Shown here: positions 24,206 through 32,422 of the stretch, piece by piece
Layout of the letters: each line of letters begins with the position of its first letter
How positions within the stretch are numbered: position 1 is the first letter of the stretch
Source: RGIG5612 sp964528825
GTDB taxonomy: Bacteria > Bacillota > Clostridia > Lachnospirales > Lachnospiraceae
Direction: 5' to 3'
Length of the DNA stretch: 42,665 nucleotides
Assembly: GCA_964528825.1 (NCBI GenBank)
Contig: CAZGVB010000011.1
Span: forward strand, 1-42,665
Notes under the pieces: generated by a model
Seen by the model: only the letters and a program-made list of their open reading frames with translations
What the model was told of the DNA's origin: nothing
Databases searched by the model: none
Translations under genes and position numbers: made by a program

Positions 24206-24935
24206 TTTTCTGTTTTTCCTTTTTATACTTATTATTTTTCATTATCCTTCCGGCTATGATTCCACATTCAAATAACACATACATTGGAAGTGCAACACAT
24301 AGCTGCGAAACTACATCCGGAGGTGTAAGCACCGCCCCCATTATCACGCATACAAGGAAGACGTATTTTCTCAGTTTGCCAAGTCTTTTTATGCTTACAA
24401 TGTCATGCGTTATCAACAGCATCTCCACCAATGGAATCTCTGCTATTAGGCCGAACGGGAGAATAAGCCTGCACAGGAAGCTTATATAACTGTCAATTGA
24501 TATCATTGCTGTTATATTTCCTGTACATGAACTCAAAAAGAAATCCAGAACAAATGGAAACAGAATAAAGTACCCAAACAGGATTCCAGCTACAAACAGT
24601 ATCATACTGACTGTTGTATACATAATGGCCTTCTTTTTTTCCTCCCTGAATAGTGCCGGAAAAATAAATGACCATATCACAATGGCATCAACGGGAAATG
24701 TGCATATTGCCCCGGCAATAAGCCCAACTTTCATCTCTGTTGCAAATGATTCAGTGACCGATGTATAGATCAACGGAACTCCCTTTGCACACAGCCCAGC
24801 CGTCAGAAACTCCATAATCCTGTTGCCAAAAAAGTAATATGCTGCTACTGATCCTGCAGCGGTTATCATAAGACAGATTATCATGGTTCTCTTAAGGTCA
24901 CCAAAATGTGACACCAATGCCTTATTCTCATTCAT
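24198..24935 (-). CDS. tatC: Twin-arginine translocase subunit TatC
   Basis: Polytopic receptor for twin-arginine signals, 245 residues with six membrane helices. Family motifs: SHFGDLKR at the N-terminus (usually HLxELR; here the acidic residue is Asp), TSVTESFATEMKVG with the conserved Glu after helix 1, and LTPPDVVSQ before helix 5. The C-terminal tail is short and basic. It is preceded by tatA and tatB and overlaps the gene for a protein with a twin-arginine signal. Tat genes are uncommon in anaerobic Clostridia, which fits horizontal gain with the surrounding AT-rich operon. Confidence 0.95.
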   Translation of the reverse strand: MNENKALVSHFGDLKRTMIICLMITAAGSVAAYYFFGNRIMEFLTAGLCAKGVPLIYTSVTESFATEMKVGLIAGAICTFPVDAIVIWSFIFPALFREEKKKAIMYTTVSMILFVAGILFGYFILFPFVLDFFLSSCTGNITAMISIDSYISFLCRLILPFGLIAEIPLVEMLLITHDIVSIKRLGKLRKYVFLVCVIMGAVLTPPDVVSQLCVALPMYVLFECGIIAGRIMKNNKYKKEKQKNE

Positions 24936-24968
24936 CTTTCTATCCGCAACCGACTGTTATCATGCTTT

Positions 24969-25148
24969 TTACCCTGCAGCAGTACTGTTATCATCCTCAC
25001 CGTCATGTTTATCGCTATCACTGACCTCTTCCTTGAATTCTTTTATGTTTCTGCCGAGCGATTTTCCTAGTCCTGCAAGCTTGCCGCCTCCTATTATCAG
25101 AAGGACCACTACCACTATTATCACTATTTCGAGCCATCCTAAACGCAT
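24969..25148 (-). CDS. tatA: Twin-arginine translocase subunit TatA
   Basis: A 59-residue protein: MRLGWLEIVIIVVVVLLIIG, then GGKLAGLGKSLGRNIKEFK and an acidic tail ending DDNSTAAG. It has the TatA plan of a short N-terminal membrane helix, a hinge and an amphipathic helix with LGKSLGR. The usual hinge FGP is replaced by GGGK. It forms the membrane pore or weakens the bilayer for Tat export. GGAGAAAA upstream overlaps the end of the tatB-like gene, which stops one base before this start. A lone TatA call would be possible, but with a second TatA/B protein next to it this one is the TatA. Confidence 0.93.
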   Translation of the reverse strand: MRLGWLEIVIIVVVVLLIIGGGKLAGLGKSLGRNIKEFKEEVSDSDKHDGEDDNSTAAG

Positions 25149-25149
25149 T

Positions 25150-25431
25150 TTATTTTCTCCTTTTCTGGATTTTCAAGCCAACCTGACTTACAAGTCCGCC
25201 TGTTTGTTTTTTTATTTTCTCAGTTTCCTTCCTTATAACTTCAACATCATCTTTAAGTTCGTCTCTGATTTCCTGAAATCCGGACTCCTTATCCAGTTCA
25301 TCACCAAAGGAGCGTACTTTTTTTATCACATCAATTGTTTTATGCAGGATTTTTTTCACATTTCCCGGACCAATAACCAGCGTTGCTATGATAAAGATAA
25401 GAAGTATTTCCCAACCTCCTATGCTATTCAT
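25150..25431 (-). CDS. tatB: TatB-like (TatA/B family) translocase subunit
   Basis: First gene of the operon. Taking the ATG at 25431 (MNSIGGWEILLIFIIATLVI) gives 93 residues, with GAGG eight bases upstream; an in-frame start at 25488 would add 19 residues that do not look like a TatB start. The N-terminal helix has a Glu near position 8 and ends GPGNVKK, the GP hinge of TatB proteins. A long, charged amphipathic region rich in Lys and Glu follows, longer than in the next gene, which is why it is called TatB rather than TatA. In Gram-positive bacteria one TatA often does both jobs, so two genes is noteworthy. Confidence 0.85.
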   Translation of the reverse strand: MNSIGGWEILLIFIIATLVIGPGNVKKILHKTIDVIKKVRSFGDELDKESGFQEIRDELKDDVEVIRKETEKIKKQTGGLVSQVGLKIQKRRK

Positions 25432-25520
25432 ATTGTCTGCCTCATGTGATTCCTTTTTCCTTTCTGTTACTGACATCACTATTAACACTTCCAGCAGTTA
25501 TTTTTCAAGCTGATTCAGAC

Positions 25521-25586
25521 GAGCGGTCAAAATCGGGGGATGGATGGTAATCGCAATTACCGACCATCCCCCAATTTTGACCGCTC
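25521..25586. repeat. 66-base near-perfect palindrome between the tat operon and the response regulator gene
   Basis: GAGCGGTCAAAAT and GGGGGATGG pair with CCATCCCCC and ATTTTGACCGCTC. The 31-bp stem has two mismatches, one G-T pair and a 4-base CGCA loop. There is no U-run on either side. Its GC-rich stem contrasts with the AT-rich surroundings. Confidence 0.88.
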
Positions 25587-25651
25587 ATCAATTCAAAAAT
25601 AGACTCATATATTTATAATTGTGCGACGCTCTCCTTAGGAACACATTCTGC

Positions 25652-25680
25652 TTACAACAATTTTTATTTTTTGCTATACT
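25652..25680 (+). promoter_or_regulatory. Promoter of the LytTR/GHKL two-component operon
   Basis: TTACAA (25652-25657), a 17-base spacer and TATACT (25675-25680). AAAGGGGAG and the ATG at 25708 follow. No equally good promoter is seen for the divergent tat operon. Confidence 0.65.
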
Positions 25681-25707
25681 CTTCTTGTAAAGGGGAGAAA
25701 AAACTGT

Positions 25708-26448
25708 ATGATCAAAATTGCCATATGCGATGATGAAATGGATTTTGTTTCGTCCGTGCTGAACAACTACATTGAGGCAGCGGCACTGTGCGCACACTGT
25801 GAGATTGAAATAGAAACTTTTTCTAACGGTGCCATGCTCATTCAGACATTTTCCGAAGGTAAAATCTTTGATATTGTCATCCTTGACATAGAAATGCCCG
25901 GTACAAACGGCAAAGAAACTGCAAAGCAGCTCAGGAGGATCGACAACTCTTTCTTTCTCATTTTTGTTTCATCCTACCCGGAGCAGGTCTTTGATACACT
26001 GAAATACCGGGTCAATGCATTCATTCCAAAAACCAGCTGTCCTGATTTTTACAAAGCTGAACTTAGGCGTGTTCTCGTCGAATACTCTAAATACAGCTCA
26101 AATTTTGAAACTATTGAAATCCTCGATTGTGGAAGGCTTTGCACCATGAGCATTTCAACTCATAACATACTAGGTTTTTACATAAAAAAAAGTATCATAT
26201 ACATGAAGACCGTTTCATGTAATTATATCCTTAAAGAGAATACTTTCAGACGGATTTCTTCACACTACATTCCTCTCGGTTTTTTTGAGTGCTGCAGGAA
26301 TTATCTTGTAAATATACGGTGTATCTCATCCATATGTGATGACAGTGTCACTATGGTTAACAATGACGTTTTCCCTGTCAGTCGGCGCAACTACAAAGGG
26401 CTCCTTTCGGCATTTAACCGCAGTCTATTAAATGAGGTAAACCGCTGA
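25708..26448 (+). CDS. LytTR-family response regulator (AgrA/ComE-like)
   Basis: Cytosolic transcription regulator, 246 residues. The receiver domain (1-125) has AICDDEMDF (acidic pair Asp8/Asp9), the phosphoacceptor in IVILDIEMPGTNG (Asp58) and FVSSYPEQVF. The C-terminal LytTR domain (about 135-240) has KSIIYMKTVSCNYIL and HYIPLGFFECCRNYLVN, where the usual F-x-R-x-H-R-S part is changed. AGGGGAG precedes the start. It shares one base with the kinase gene (TGATG) and lies divergent from the tat operon, which it may control; that is inference from position. Confidence 0.93.
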   Translation: MIKIAICDDEMDFVSSVLNNYIEAAALCAHCEIEIETFSNGAMLIQTFSEGKIFDIVILDIEMPGTNGKETAKQLRRIDNSFFLIFVSSYPEQVFDTLKYRVNAFIPKTSCPDFYKAELRRVLVEYSKYSSNFETIEILDCGRLCTMSISTHNILGFYIKKSIIYMKTVSCNYILKENTFRRISSHYIPLGFFECCRNYLVNIRCISSICDDSVTMVNNDVFPVSRRNYKGLLSAFNRSLLNEVNR

Positions 26449-27758
26449 TGCCAGCTAAAGTTTTTGAGTTTGCATTATGTCTTATAGAGGTATTCAGCAT
26501 TTATTTTATAATGTATAGGCTTTTCCCGTCACGCCTCACCCACCGTGCTATTATATGGCTGGCGGCATTTTTCAATTCTTCGTTTTTGTATCTTCCACCG
26601 GCTTTTGATTATCTGAAGGCGATTTGCTCGGTGCTGTCCATCACGTTCCTGACCTTCTTCGTCTTCCGGATTCGGATCTATGTGGCCAGCTTGTTCTCCC
26701 TCATGTCAATTTACATTTTTTGTATTCTTGACGTTATAATAAGAAATCTGCTCTCAGTAATAAAATATGAAAGCATTACAGCCATAATGTATGATAGCTT
26801 TCCGCACTGTTTGATAATCGGTCTCTCAGTCAAGCTCCTTGACTTCCTGGCACTATTGTATATCTGGCAGCAGTTCAGGGACATAGACACGGATTTACTG
26901 GAAAAGAAATCCTGGCTCCTTTCCAATTTTGTCATGTCAATGTTCCTGATTATAACTACAATGTCCATTACATTTTATTCTGCAAATACAACGAGCACAC
27001 ACACAAAACTCCCTTATCTTGTTCTTGCTGTGCTTTTCTTTGTTATGAGTCTCATCGTCATACATTTTCTAGCATACATACTCAAAATCAGCCGCAGCAA
27101 ACAGAAACTCACTCTCCTGGAGGCATGTTATGAGGCCGCAGAAGAAAATCTTGCACTTCAGCGTAGCGGTGTTGAAAAAATGAACCGTGTTAGGCATGAT
27201 ATTAAAAACCATCTCGGCCTTGCTCATACACTTCTAAAACAATCAAGATATGACGATGCAGACAGGATCATTACTGAAGCACTTGCACAGACTGACAACA
27301 TATCGCTTTCATTGGACAATTCGAGCGGCAACAGCATCATTGACGCCATAATCTTCAGCAAGGTTGCAAAATGCACTGAACTTGGTATCACGTTTGAATA
27401 CTGCTTGGATCTCCTGCCAGACATTAGCATTGACGTACTTGACCTTTCTTCACTTCTGTCCAACATGCTTGATAATGCATTGGAAGCAGCAAAAACTACT
27501 CCTGATCCATACATAATTCTGAAGATATTTTTTCTTGAAAACCATCTGAACATCTCCATAAAAAATAGTTTTAGTGGTGATCTTATCACTGAATGCGAGA
27601 CTGGCAGACTGGTTTCTTCCAAGGAAAATAATAACGGAACGCCTCACGGATATGGGACCTTGATTATCAAAGAAATAGCAACAAAGTATTCGGGCAGCTT
27701 TGACTGGAATGCAAAGAATGGGTTCTTCAATGCCAATGTGTTTTTAGTTATCCAGTAA
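26448..27758 (+). CDS. GHKL-domain sensor histidine kinase (AgrC-like)
   Basis: Membrane sensor, 436 residues, partner of the preceding LytTR regulator. Six or seven membrane helices fill residues 1-215. A coiled-coil linker leads to the H-box MNRVRHDIKNHLGLAHTLL (His about 252), an N-box SSLLSNMLDNALEA and the G-box GTPHGYGTLIIKEIATKYSG. This build (polytopic sensor, RHDIKNH, GHKL ATPase, no receiver) is typical of peptide-sensing kinases, but no AgrD/AgrB-like genes are in the window. The start overlaps the regulator stop. Confidence 0.93.
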   Translation: MPAKVFEFALCLIEVFSIYFIMYRLFPSRLTHRAIIWLAAFFNSSFLYLPPAFDYLKAICSVLSITFLTFFVFRIRIYVASLFSLMSIYIFCILDVIIRNLLSVIKYESITAIMYDSFPHCLIIGLSVKLLDFLALLYIWQQFRDIDTDLLEKKSWLLSNFVMSMFLIITTMSITFYSANTTSTHTKLPYLVLAVLFFVMSLIVIHFLAYILKISRSKQKLTLLEACYEAAEENLALQRSGVEKMNRVRHDIKNHLGLAHTLLKQSRYDDADRIITEALAQTDNISLSLDNSSGNSIIDAIIFSKVAKCTELGITFEYCLDLLPDISIDVLDLSSLLSNMLDNALEAAKTTPDPYIILKIFFLENHLNISIKNSFSGDLITECETGRLVSSKENNNGTPHGYGTLIIKEIATKYSGSFDWNAKNGFFNANVFLVIQ

Positions 27759-27947
27759 ACGGATTTTCACTTCAAAATTATCAGGGACAATTCTGTACCG
27801 ACATCCGTTAAAAGTTGCGACACTGTTCTTCATAGCTGCGATATTATAGTAATTCAGTCTTCCCGCATATGTACAGCATATCCCCGCCAAGCTTGTCTCT
27901 GTATCAAAGTCGAACAACAAAATGTTCATTATTAATGATCTCTTCAC
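27744..27947 (-). pseudogene. Possible coding remnant between convergent genes
   Basis: Behind the ABC ATPase stop, the next frame stays open and gives about 50 protein-like residues (TETSLAGICCTYAGRLNYYN, later RYRIVPDNFEVKIRLLDN) before a stop that overlaps the end of the kinase gene. Only a GTG inside the ABC gene could start it, without a good ribosome site. It could be the tail of a lost gene or chance. Not recognised. Confidence 0.25.
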
Positions 27948-28512
27948 TATGCGTGACCAAGATCACAGTCTTGCCGCCCTCATTCATCTTATGTAATATC
28001 TCCAGTACTGCCTCTGCATTTAAAGGATCAAGCGAGCCCGTCGGCTCATCTGCAAGAATTATATCGCACTGTTTATACATAAGTCTCGCCAGGGCCACCC
28101 TCTGCTGTTCCCCGCCCGAAAGCTTATACACCGCCTCATTTATCTTATCGGCAAGTCCCAGCTCTTCCAATATGTCTTCCGGCGTGCGCTCCGTACGGGC
28201 TTTCTTTTGAACAAGGTTCAGATTTTGCAAAACGCTTTTGTCTTCAACCAGCGCAAAATTTTGAAACAAGAAGCCAACCCTGTATGTAAAATATTCTGTC
28301 AAATACCTTTTTTGTGATATATCCAACCCATCAACTATTATTTTTCCGCTATCCGGTTTTTCCAGACCTCCGATCATATTCAGCATTGTTGTCTTCCCGC
28401 AGCCGCTTGGACCTGCAAAGACCGCAAACGCCTGATCCGGAATTACCATGTTGAAATTTTCAAATAATTTTTTATTTCCAAAGGATTTTGTGATATCTTT
28501 TATCTCTATCAT
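27904..28512 (-). CDS. ABC transporter ATPase, lactococcin-972 type
   Basis: Cytosolic nucleotide-binding subunit, 202 residues. Walker A is GPSGCGKTT (34-42), the signature LSGGEQQRVALAR (131-143), Walker B IILADEPTGSLD (151-162), and the switch histidine is in VTHSEE near the end. The short length and the partner, an 8-TM-type protein with a large outside loop, match the ABC module found with lactococcin 972-like bacteriocins (TIGR03608-type, from memory). It lies five bases after the permease. Related MacB-like modules serve in export, immunity or peptide sensing, so the cargo is open. Confidence 0.9.
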   Translation of the reverse strand: MIEIKDITKSFGNKKLFENFNMVIPDQAFAVFAGPSGCGKTTMLNMIGGLEKPDSGKIIVDGLDISQKRYLTEYFTYRVGFLFQNFALVEDKSVLQNLNLVQKKARTERTPEDILEELGLADKINEAVYKLSGGEQQRVALARLMYKQCDIILADEPTGSLDPLNAEAVLEILHKMNEGGKTVILVTHSEEIINNEHFVVRL

Positions 28513-28517
28513 AGTTT

Positions 28518-30485
28518 TTACAAACTCCCGCCCTTTAGGATCTTTATTTCACTTGAACGTTCAAAAAGAGACATACTGACAAGCAGCAGCAAACCTTCAA
28601 TAATTATAAATGCCAACGAGCATATCAACGGAATATACCACTCAACATATGAGGTTGCCGCGGCCGGTACAGTAATGGCTACTATACCAATCGCAATAGT
28701 TATTAGCTCGAGTACTATCATAGCGGAATATTTCTTGAACATTCCGTATCCCATTATCTTTTTGATGGCCAGTTTTCGGGCATTCACCATATATTCCAGC
28801 CTGCTTATCGACATCACAATCGATAACTCGATCAATATAAGCAGCCCACTTATCACACAGTTCAACAATATTCTGCGTTCAAATAGTGACCGGTGTTCAT
28901 GACATATATCCACAATAGGAACTCTCTCAAGGCTTTTAAATCCATACTCTTCACGGTATTTGTCTAATTCGTCTGTACCGATTTTATACAATACAGTCAT
29001 TGTCTCAACCGCCACCCTGGGTATTCCCGAGCTTATCTTCTGCAGCTTTTCCGGAGAAATATTGCAATATAGTATCACAGGATCTTCTGCTATTTCAAAG
29101 CCATATGCCGCTTCGATCAAATCGAAATATGCCATCCTGATATTATCAGAATAACAACATTCTTCATATGAGACATTCTCCAGATCTACCGCGAAATCTT
29201 GCTCCGCATATCCCAAAATCTCTTCTATTGAAAATGGGATTTCCTGTCCTTGCGGATAAAATATATAGAAATCTATTTTGCCGATTTTATTTAAGATCTC
29301 TTCAGAATGGATCAAATCTCTTGCGTTGTCATTTGCCATGATCAACTGAATATTGCCGCTGCCATCATCACATACACGTTCCGAGATCATCGTATCCAAT
29401 GTGACGTTGTCCGCCAGATAACTTTCTATAAATATCCGCCCGGTTCCGTATTTCTGCCGGGCCACAGATTCCTCGTAATCCATTTCATAGAGTTCGTATC
29501 TTAAGACATAACTATCATTTAACCTGTCAATATCCGTATACACCGACAAATATCGTGAATAATATGCAATTACCGAAACATTCAAGGAAACAATTGCCAA
29601 AGTGATAATAAATACTATTCCTTTGAATACATAACAGGTTGAAAGTAATCGTTGACTCAGATTTGCTCCGCTGAAAATTTCTTTATAACTATATTTGTAC
29701 AATGTTAAGTAGATCAGACTGTTGAATAAAACAAACACCGCAAACATTGCGGCAGCATATCCGATCTTATAAGAGACATAAAAGAATCTTCCCAGCACAA
29801 GAAATGCGGCGATAAATTCCACGATAAAAACCGCAGCATCCATTGTCGCAAAGTTCAAAATAATATTGCGCTTCGATGCACCCAAAGAAATCTTTACAAA
29901 AAGTCTCTTCGCATCGAATTGGAACGCGAACCATGTCAACAATAATAGAAATACCAATACCATCGACCATACGGCAAAAAACAGCCAAGAAGAAACCGAA
30001 TTATTTCTTTCCAAAGCTGTGATAGTTTTTTCATTTTCGTTGATCAGTTTTCTCGCCAGTCGAATATCCGCCTCTTCTCCGGTAAAATAAAAATCAAGAT
30101 TTCCAAGTATGTCGGTATTTTCCGCATACACAAGTGCATCATTAAATGCTATCATGCAGCTGCCGGAAATCAGACTGTTACAGGTACCTGCAGTTATGCC
30201 GGATGAATACTTTAATTCGTCATAAGCTGATTGAGTCGCATATATATAGCATTCTTCGCAATCGACTGATGCCGCGACATATTTCACGAAAAAGACGCCT
30301 ACATTGTTTTCTTCACATATTTGGAATATCTCCTTGTATCTTTCAGGTTGAATATCCGAATTGACTTTGCCCGCATGATAATAACCGTTCGTAAAGCTTT
30401 CCAGATAGAACTGAAAAAATTCACCTGTAAATACAAAGCACAAGGAAAATAGTACCAATCCGGCTATCCATTTGACAATTTTCAT
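28518..30485 (-). CDS. Bacteriocin-associated integral membrane protein (DUF1430-like)
   Basis: Permease partner of the ABC ATPase, 655 residues from the ATG at 30485, which has GGAAGG nine bases upstream. One N-terminal helix (KIVKWIAGLVLFSLCFVF) is followed by an outside domain of about 140 residues, a cluster of helices (170-330), a second large outside domain (about 335-560) and three C-terminal helices. This is the layout of the bacteriocin-associated membrane family seen with lactococcin 972 (TIGR01654-type, from memory). The FtsX-like C-terminal part contains SRLEYMVNARKLAIKKIMGY, the coupling region that meets the ATPase. No lactococcin-972-like precursor is visible nearby. Confidence 0.85.
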   Translation of the reverse strand: MKIVKWIAGLVLFSLCFVFTGEFFQFYLESFTNGYYHAGKVNSDIQPERYKEIFQICEENNVGVFFVKYVAASVDCEECYIYATQSAYDELKYSSGITAGTCNSLISGSCMIAFNDALVYAENTDILGNLDFYFTGEEADIRLARKLINENEKTITALERNNSVSSWLFFAVWSMVLVFLLLLTWFAFQFDAKRLFVKISLGASKRNIILNFATMDAAVFIVEFIAAFLVLGRFFYVSYKIGYAAAMFAVFVLFNSLIYLTLYKYSYKEIFSGANLSQRLLSTCYVFKGIVFIITLAIVSLNVSVIAYYSRYLSVYTDIDRLNDSYVLRYELYEMDYEESVARQKYGTGRIFIESYLADNVTLDTMISERVCDDGSGNIQLIMANDNARDLIHSEEILNKIGKIDFYIFYPQGQEIPFSIEEILGYAEQDFAVDLENVSYEECCYSDNIRMAYFDLIEAAYGFEIAEDPVILYCNISPEKLQKISSGIPRVAVETMTVLYKIGTDELDKYREEYGFKSLERVPIVDICHEHRSLFERRILLNCVISGLLILIELSIVMSISRLEYMVNARKLAIKKIMGYGMFKKYSAMIVLELITIAIGIVAITVPAAATSYVEWYIPLICSLAFIIIEGLLLLVSMSLFERSSEIKILKGGSL

Positions 30486-30490
30486 GTCAT

Positions 30491-31054
30491 TTATCCTTCC
30501 CAAAGCTCTATGGCATAATTCATCATTCCCTGCAATGATATCCTATTTTGGTCGATGAATTCCTCCAGGATTTGAAGATCGTCTTCATCCATATCAAGGG
30601 GGGCTGAAACGATAAGATCCTTATTTATAACAACATTAAAATTGAGGTCGCTTCCCGGCATCCAACAATCCAATGCATAAGAACACTTCCCAAGCCAAGT
30701 ACGATGACAATAAATCCCATATAATGTTCCGCTGGGCGTGCCTGCATGTTCCTGTGAACCATCATCCATATCAAACGTAATCATAATCGGCTCGCCGTTT
30801 GATATAACTATTGATAGTTCGTTGAATGAAAGGTATTTGATAGTTCCGATTCCGAATGCATATCCGTCCTTGGTAGGTTTCTCGAATATTCCGGAGATTT
30901 CGCTGCCTTCATATATTTTATCGACAATTTTGTCATGGGGGATCTTTATGCTCAGCAGCCAGATTAGATTCAGTCCCGCAAAAAGTGCCAGACAAACAGC
31001 CAAAACTATTATCAGCCTCTTAATTGTCTTTTTATTAACATCCATAATCATCAA
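30491..31054 (-). CDS. Single-pass membrane-anchored protein of the ABC module
   Basis: 187 residues, not recognised. After a short basic start (DVNKKTIKR) there is one hydrophobic helix (LIIVLAVCLALFAGLNLIWL, about 13-32). The rest should be outside the cell: GYAFGIGTIKYLSFNELSIV, then several aromatic and cysteine residues (YGIYCHRTWLGKC, ALDCWMPGS) that could form disulfides, and an acidic C-terminus. The start is the ATG at 31054, or an in-frame one at 31045. It ends five bases before the permease start and so belongs to the same operon. It could be an immunity or accessory protein, or the exported factor itself. Confidence 0.75.
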   Translation of the reverse strand: MMIMDVNKKTIKRLIIVLAVCLALFAGLNLIWLLSIKIPHDKIVDKIYEGSEISGIFEKPTKDGYAFGIGTIKYLSFNELSIVISNGEPIMITFDMDDGSQEHAGTPSGTLYGIYCHRTWLGKCSYALDCWMPGSDLNFNVVINKDLIVSAPLDMDEDDLQILEEFIDQNRISLQGMMNYAIELWEG

Positions 31055-31112
31055 TCGCCCCGACTCTAATCATTCTTTCAAAAGCACTTAATATCCAAAC
31101 GCACTTGGATAA

Positions 31113-31178
31113 TCAACATATGCATATTGACAAACTTAAAATAATGGTTAGAATTATCGCAGTTAATCTCTTTTTCAT
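31113..31178 (-). CDS. Micro-ORF (21 aa) reading as a bare signal peptide, with a strong ribosome site
   Basis: ATG at 31178 is preceded by AAGGAGGTATAAGT, the best ribosome site in the area. The peptide begins MKKRLTAIILTIILSLS and stops soon after ICIC. One base out of frame the codons continue as AYVDYPSAFGY and then stop. It may be a secreted signal peptide or pheromone, a frameshifted bacteriocin gene, or a leader that controls the operon. It is the first gene after the LysR-controlled promoter. Confidence 0.5.
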   Translation of the reverse strand: MKKRLTAIILTIILSLSICIC

Positions 31179-31281
31179 ACTTATACCTCCTTATTCATGA
31201 AAACTGATTGATTAGATTCGTTAATTGATATGCATTGGCCCCATCCTCCTTTAAAATCTTGATTCCATCATCTATGAACTA

Positions 31282-31310
31282 ATTATATTTGATTGCCGGG
31301 TCTGTGGCAT
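31282..31310 (-). promoter_or_regulatory. Promoter of the ABC-module operon
   Basis: On the minus strand ATGCCA (31310-31305), a 17-base spacer and TATAAT (31287-31282). The -35 touches the inner LysR box, as expected for an activated promoter. A leader of about 97 bases follows, containing AAAGGAGG and a 4-codon ORF. Confidence 0.6.
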
Positions 31311-31345
31311 TGCGTATTCTGCAATTTACATTGCGTTTTCTGCAA
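31310..31345. promoter_or_regulatory. Two LysR-type operator boxes
   Basis: TTGCGTATTCTGCAA (31310-31324) and TTGCGTTTTCTGCAA (31331-31345), both TTGC-N7-GCAA with the T-N11-A core, 21 bases apart, so on the same DNA face. They lie between the divergent lysR gene and the ABC-module promoter. Confidence 0.75.
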
Positions 31346-31401
31346 TTCAGACAATATGGTACATATGCCGTGAACAATATTTATTCTTTGGAGGAATTCG
31401 C

Positions 31402-32313
31402 ATGAATATCGAATGGCTCAATGAATTTCTCGTCATAGCAAGCTCAGGATCATTTAACAGCGCTTCACAATTGCTTTTTGTTACACCGTCGGCTTTGACC
31501 AGGCACATCCAGTCGCTTGAAAAGGAATTAAAAACCGCGCTGTTTGAAAGGGACTCACATCATTTAAAATTAACAACAGCAGGCATCTCACTGTTGCCCG
31601 CTGCAAGAGAAATCACAATAAAGTTTGATAAGGTCCGACGCACTGTTTCCTCTACTTCTTCGACCATTACCGACAGCTTAAATATCTTTGTCCATTACTC
31701 TGATTACACCAGAGAACTTGCTGCCTGTATCTCAGAATTTAATCTTTTCTACCCATCCGTTGAAATAAGTATCCATTCAACGGATGATCATCGTTTCGCC
31801 AATCTGCTTTCATCATGTCAAGCGGATATTGCCCTCGAGATGTTTTCTTTCAAAAATGTTGCTGAAAGCATTAATTACCTTCCGATCGGAAGCAGACGGA
31901 TGTTCATTATTATGTCGGACAATTTTCTTTCCGAAGACGACAAACCGGATCTGAAAATCCTTGAACGTGTGCCCCTTGTTGTACCTGACACCGAAAAACA
32001 CGAGGGATTAATGGATCTTATCGGAGAAATAGAAAAGGAAAATGCTATCCACATAACCAATATCCTAAAGACAGACAGTGTTGAGAGCATGTTTCATGCT
32101 GTTTTTATGAAAAAAGGAGTAGCATTGATCCCTGAACAATATCTGAAGGATGCTCCTGATGGGGTGAAAATAGTGACCTTGCCGGAATTACCGCCAAGGC
32201 CATTTGTAGCACTTTACTCTTCAAACAACAGCAATCCGAATATCGCACGGTTTATTGCATTTCTTAAAGGTTATATGAACCCCCAACGGGATTGCGATAT
32301 TATTATAAGTTAA
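31402..32313 (+). CDS. LysR-family transcription regulator
   Basis: 303 residues. The N-terminal winged helix-turn-helix (1-60) reads MNIEWLNEFLVIASSGSFNS, then TPSALTRHIQSLEKELKTALF. A periplasmic-binding-like effector domain covers 90-300 (LNIFVHYSDYTRELAACISE, VVPDTEKHEGLMDLI). The ATG at 31402 has GGAGG at seven bases. It diverges from the ABC module, and the two TTGC-N7-GCAA boxes lie between them; a similar box precedes the secreted-protein operon at 33.4 kb, so it probably controls both. The effector is unknown. Confidence 0.95.
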   Translation: MNIEWLNEFLVIASSGSFNSASQLLFVTPSALTRHIQSLEKELKTALFERDSHHLKLTTAGISLLPAAREITIKFDKVRRTVSSTSSTITDSLNIFVHYSDYTRELAACISEFNLFYPSVEISIHSTDDHRFANLLSSCQADIALEMFSFKNVAESINYLPIGSRRMFIIMSDNFLSEDDKPDLKILERVPLVVPDTEKHEGLMDLIGEIEKENAIHITNILKTDSVESMFHAVFMKKGVALIPEQYLKDAPDGVKIVTLPELPPRPFVALYSSNNSNPNIARFIAFLKGYMNPQRDCDIIIS

Positions 32314-32347
32314 ACCCTTACCGACCGATAAATCAGTAAGGGTTTTT
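32312..32347 (+). terminator. Terminator of the lysR gene
   Basis: AAACCCTTAC (32312-32321) and GTAAGGGTTT (32336-32345), a perfect 10-bp stem, then T residues. It overlaps the lysR stop codon. Confidence 0.85.
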
Positions 32348-32422
32348 GATGAAAAAGATATTACTCCGTGGACCTGAAAATATACTGTCAAATTCAACGC
32401 ATATAGCGTACTCAATCATACA

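Noticed and set aside
27904..31178. Lactococcin 972 structural gene
   Set aside because: No 80-100 residue secreted precursor with the typical Trp/Tyr-rich C-terminus was found; only the micro-ORF has a signal-like sequence.
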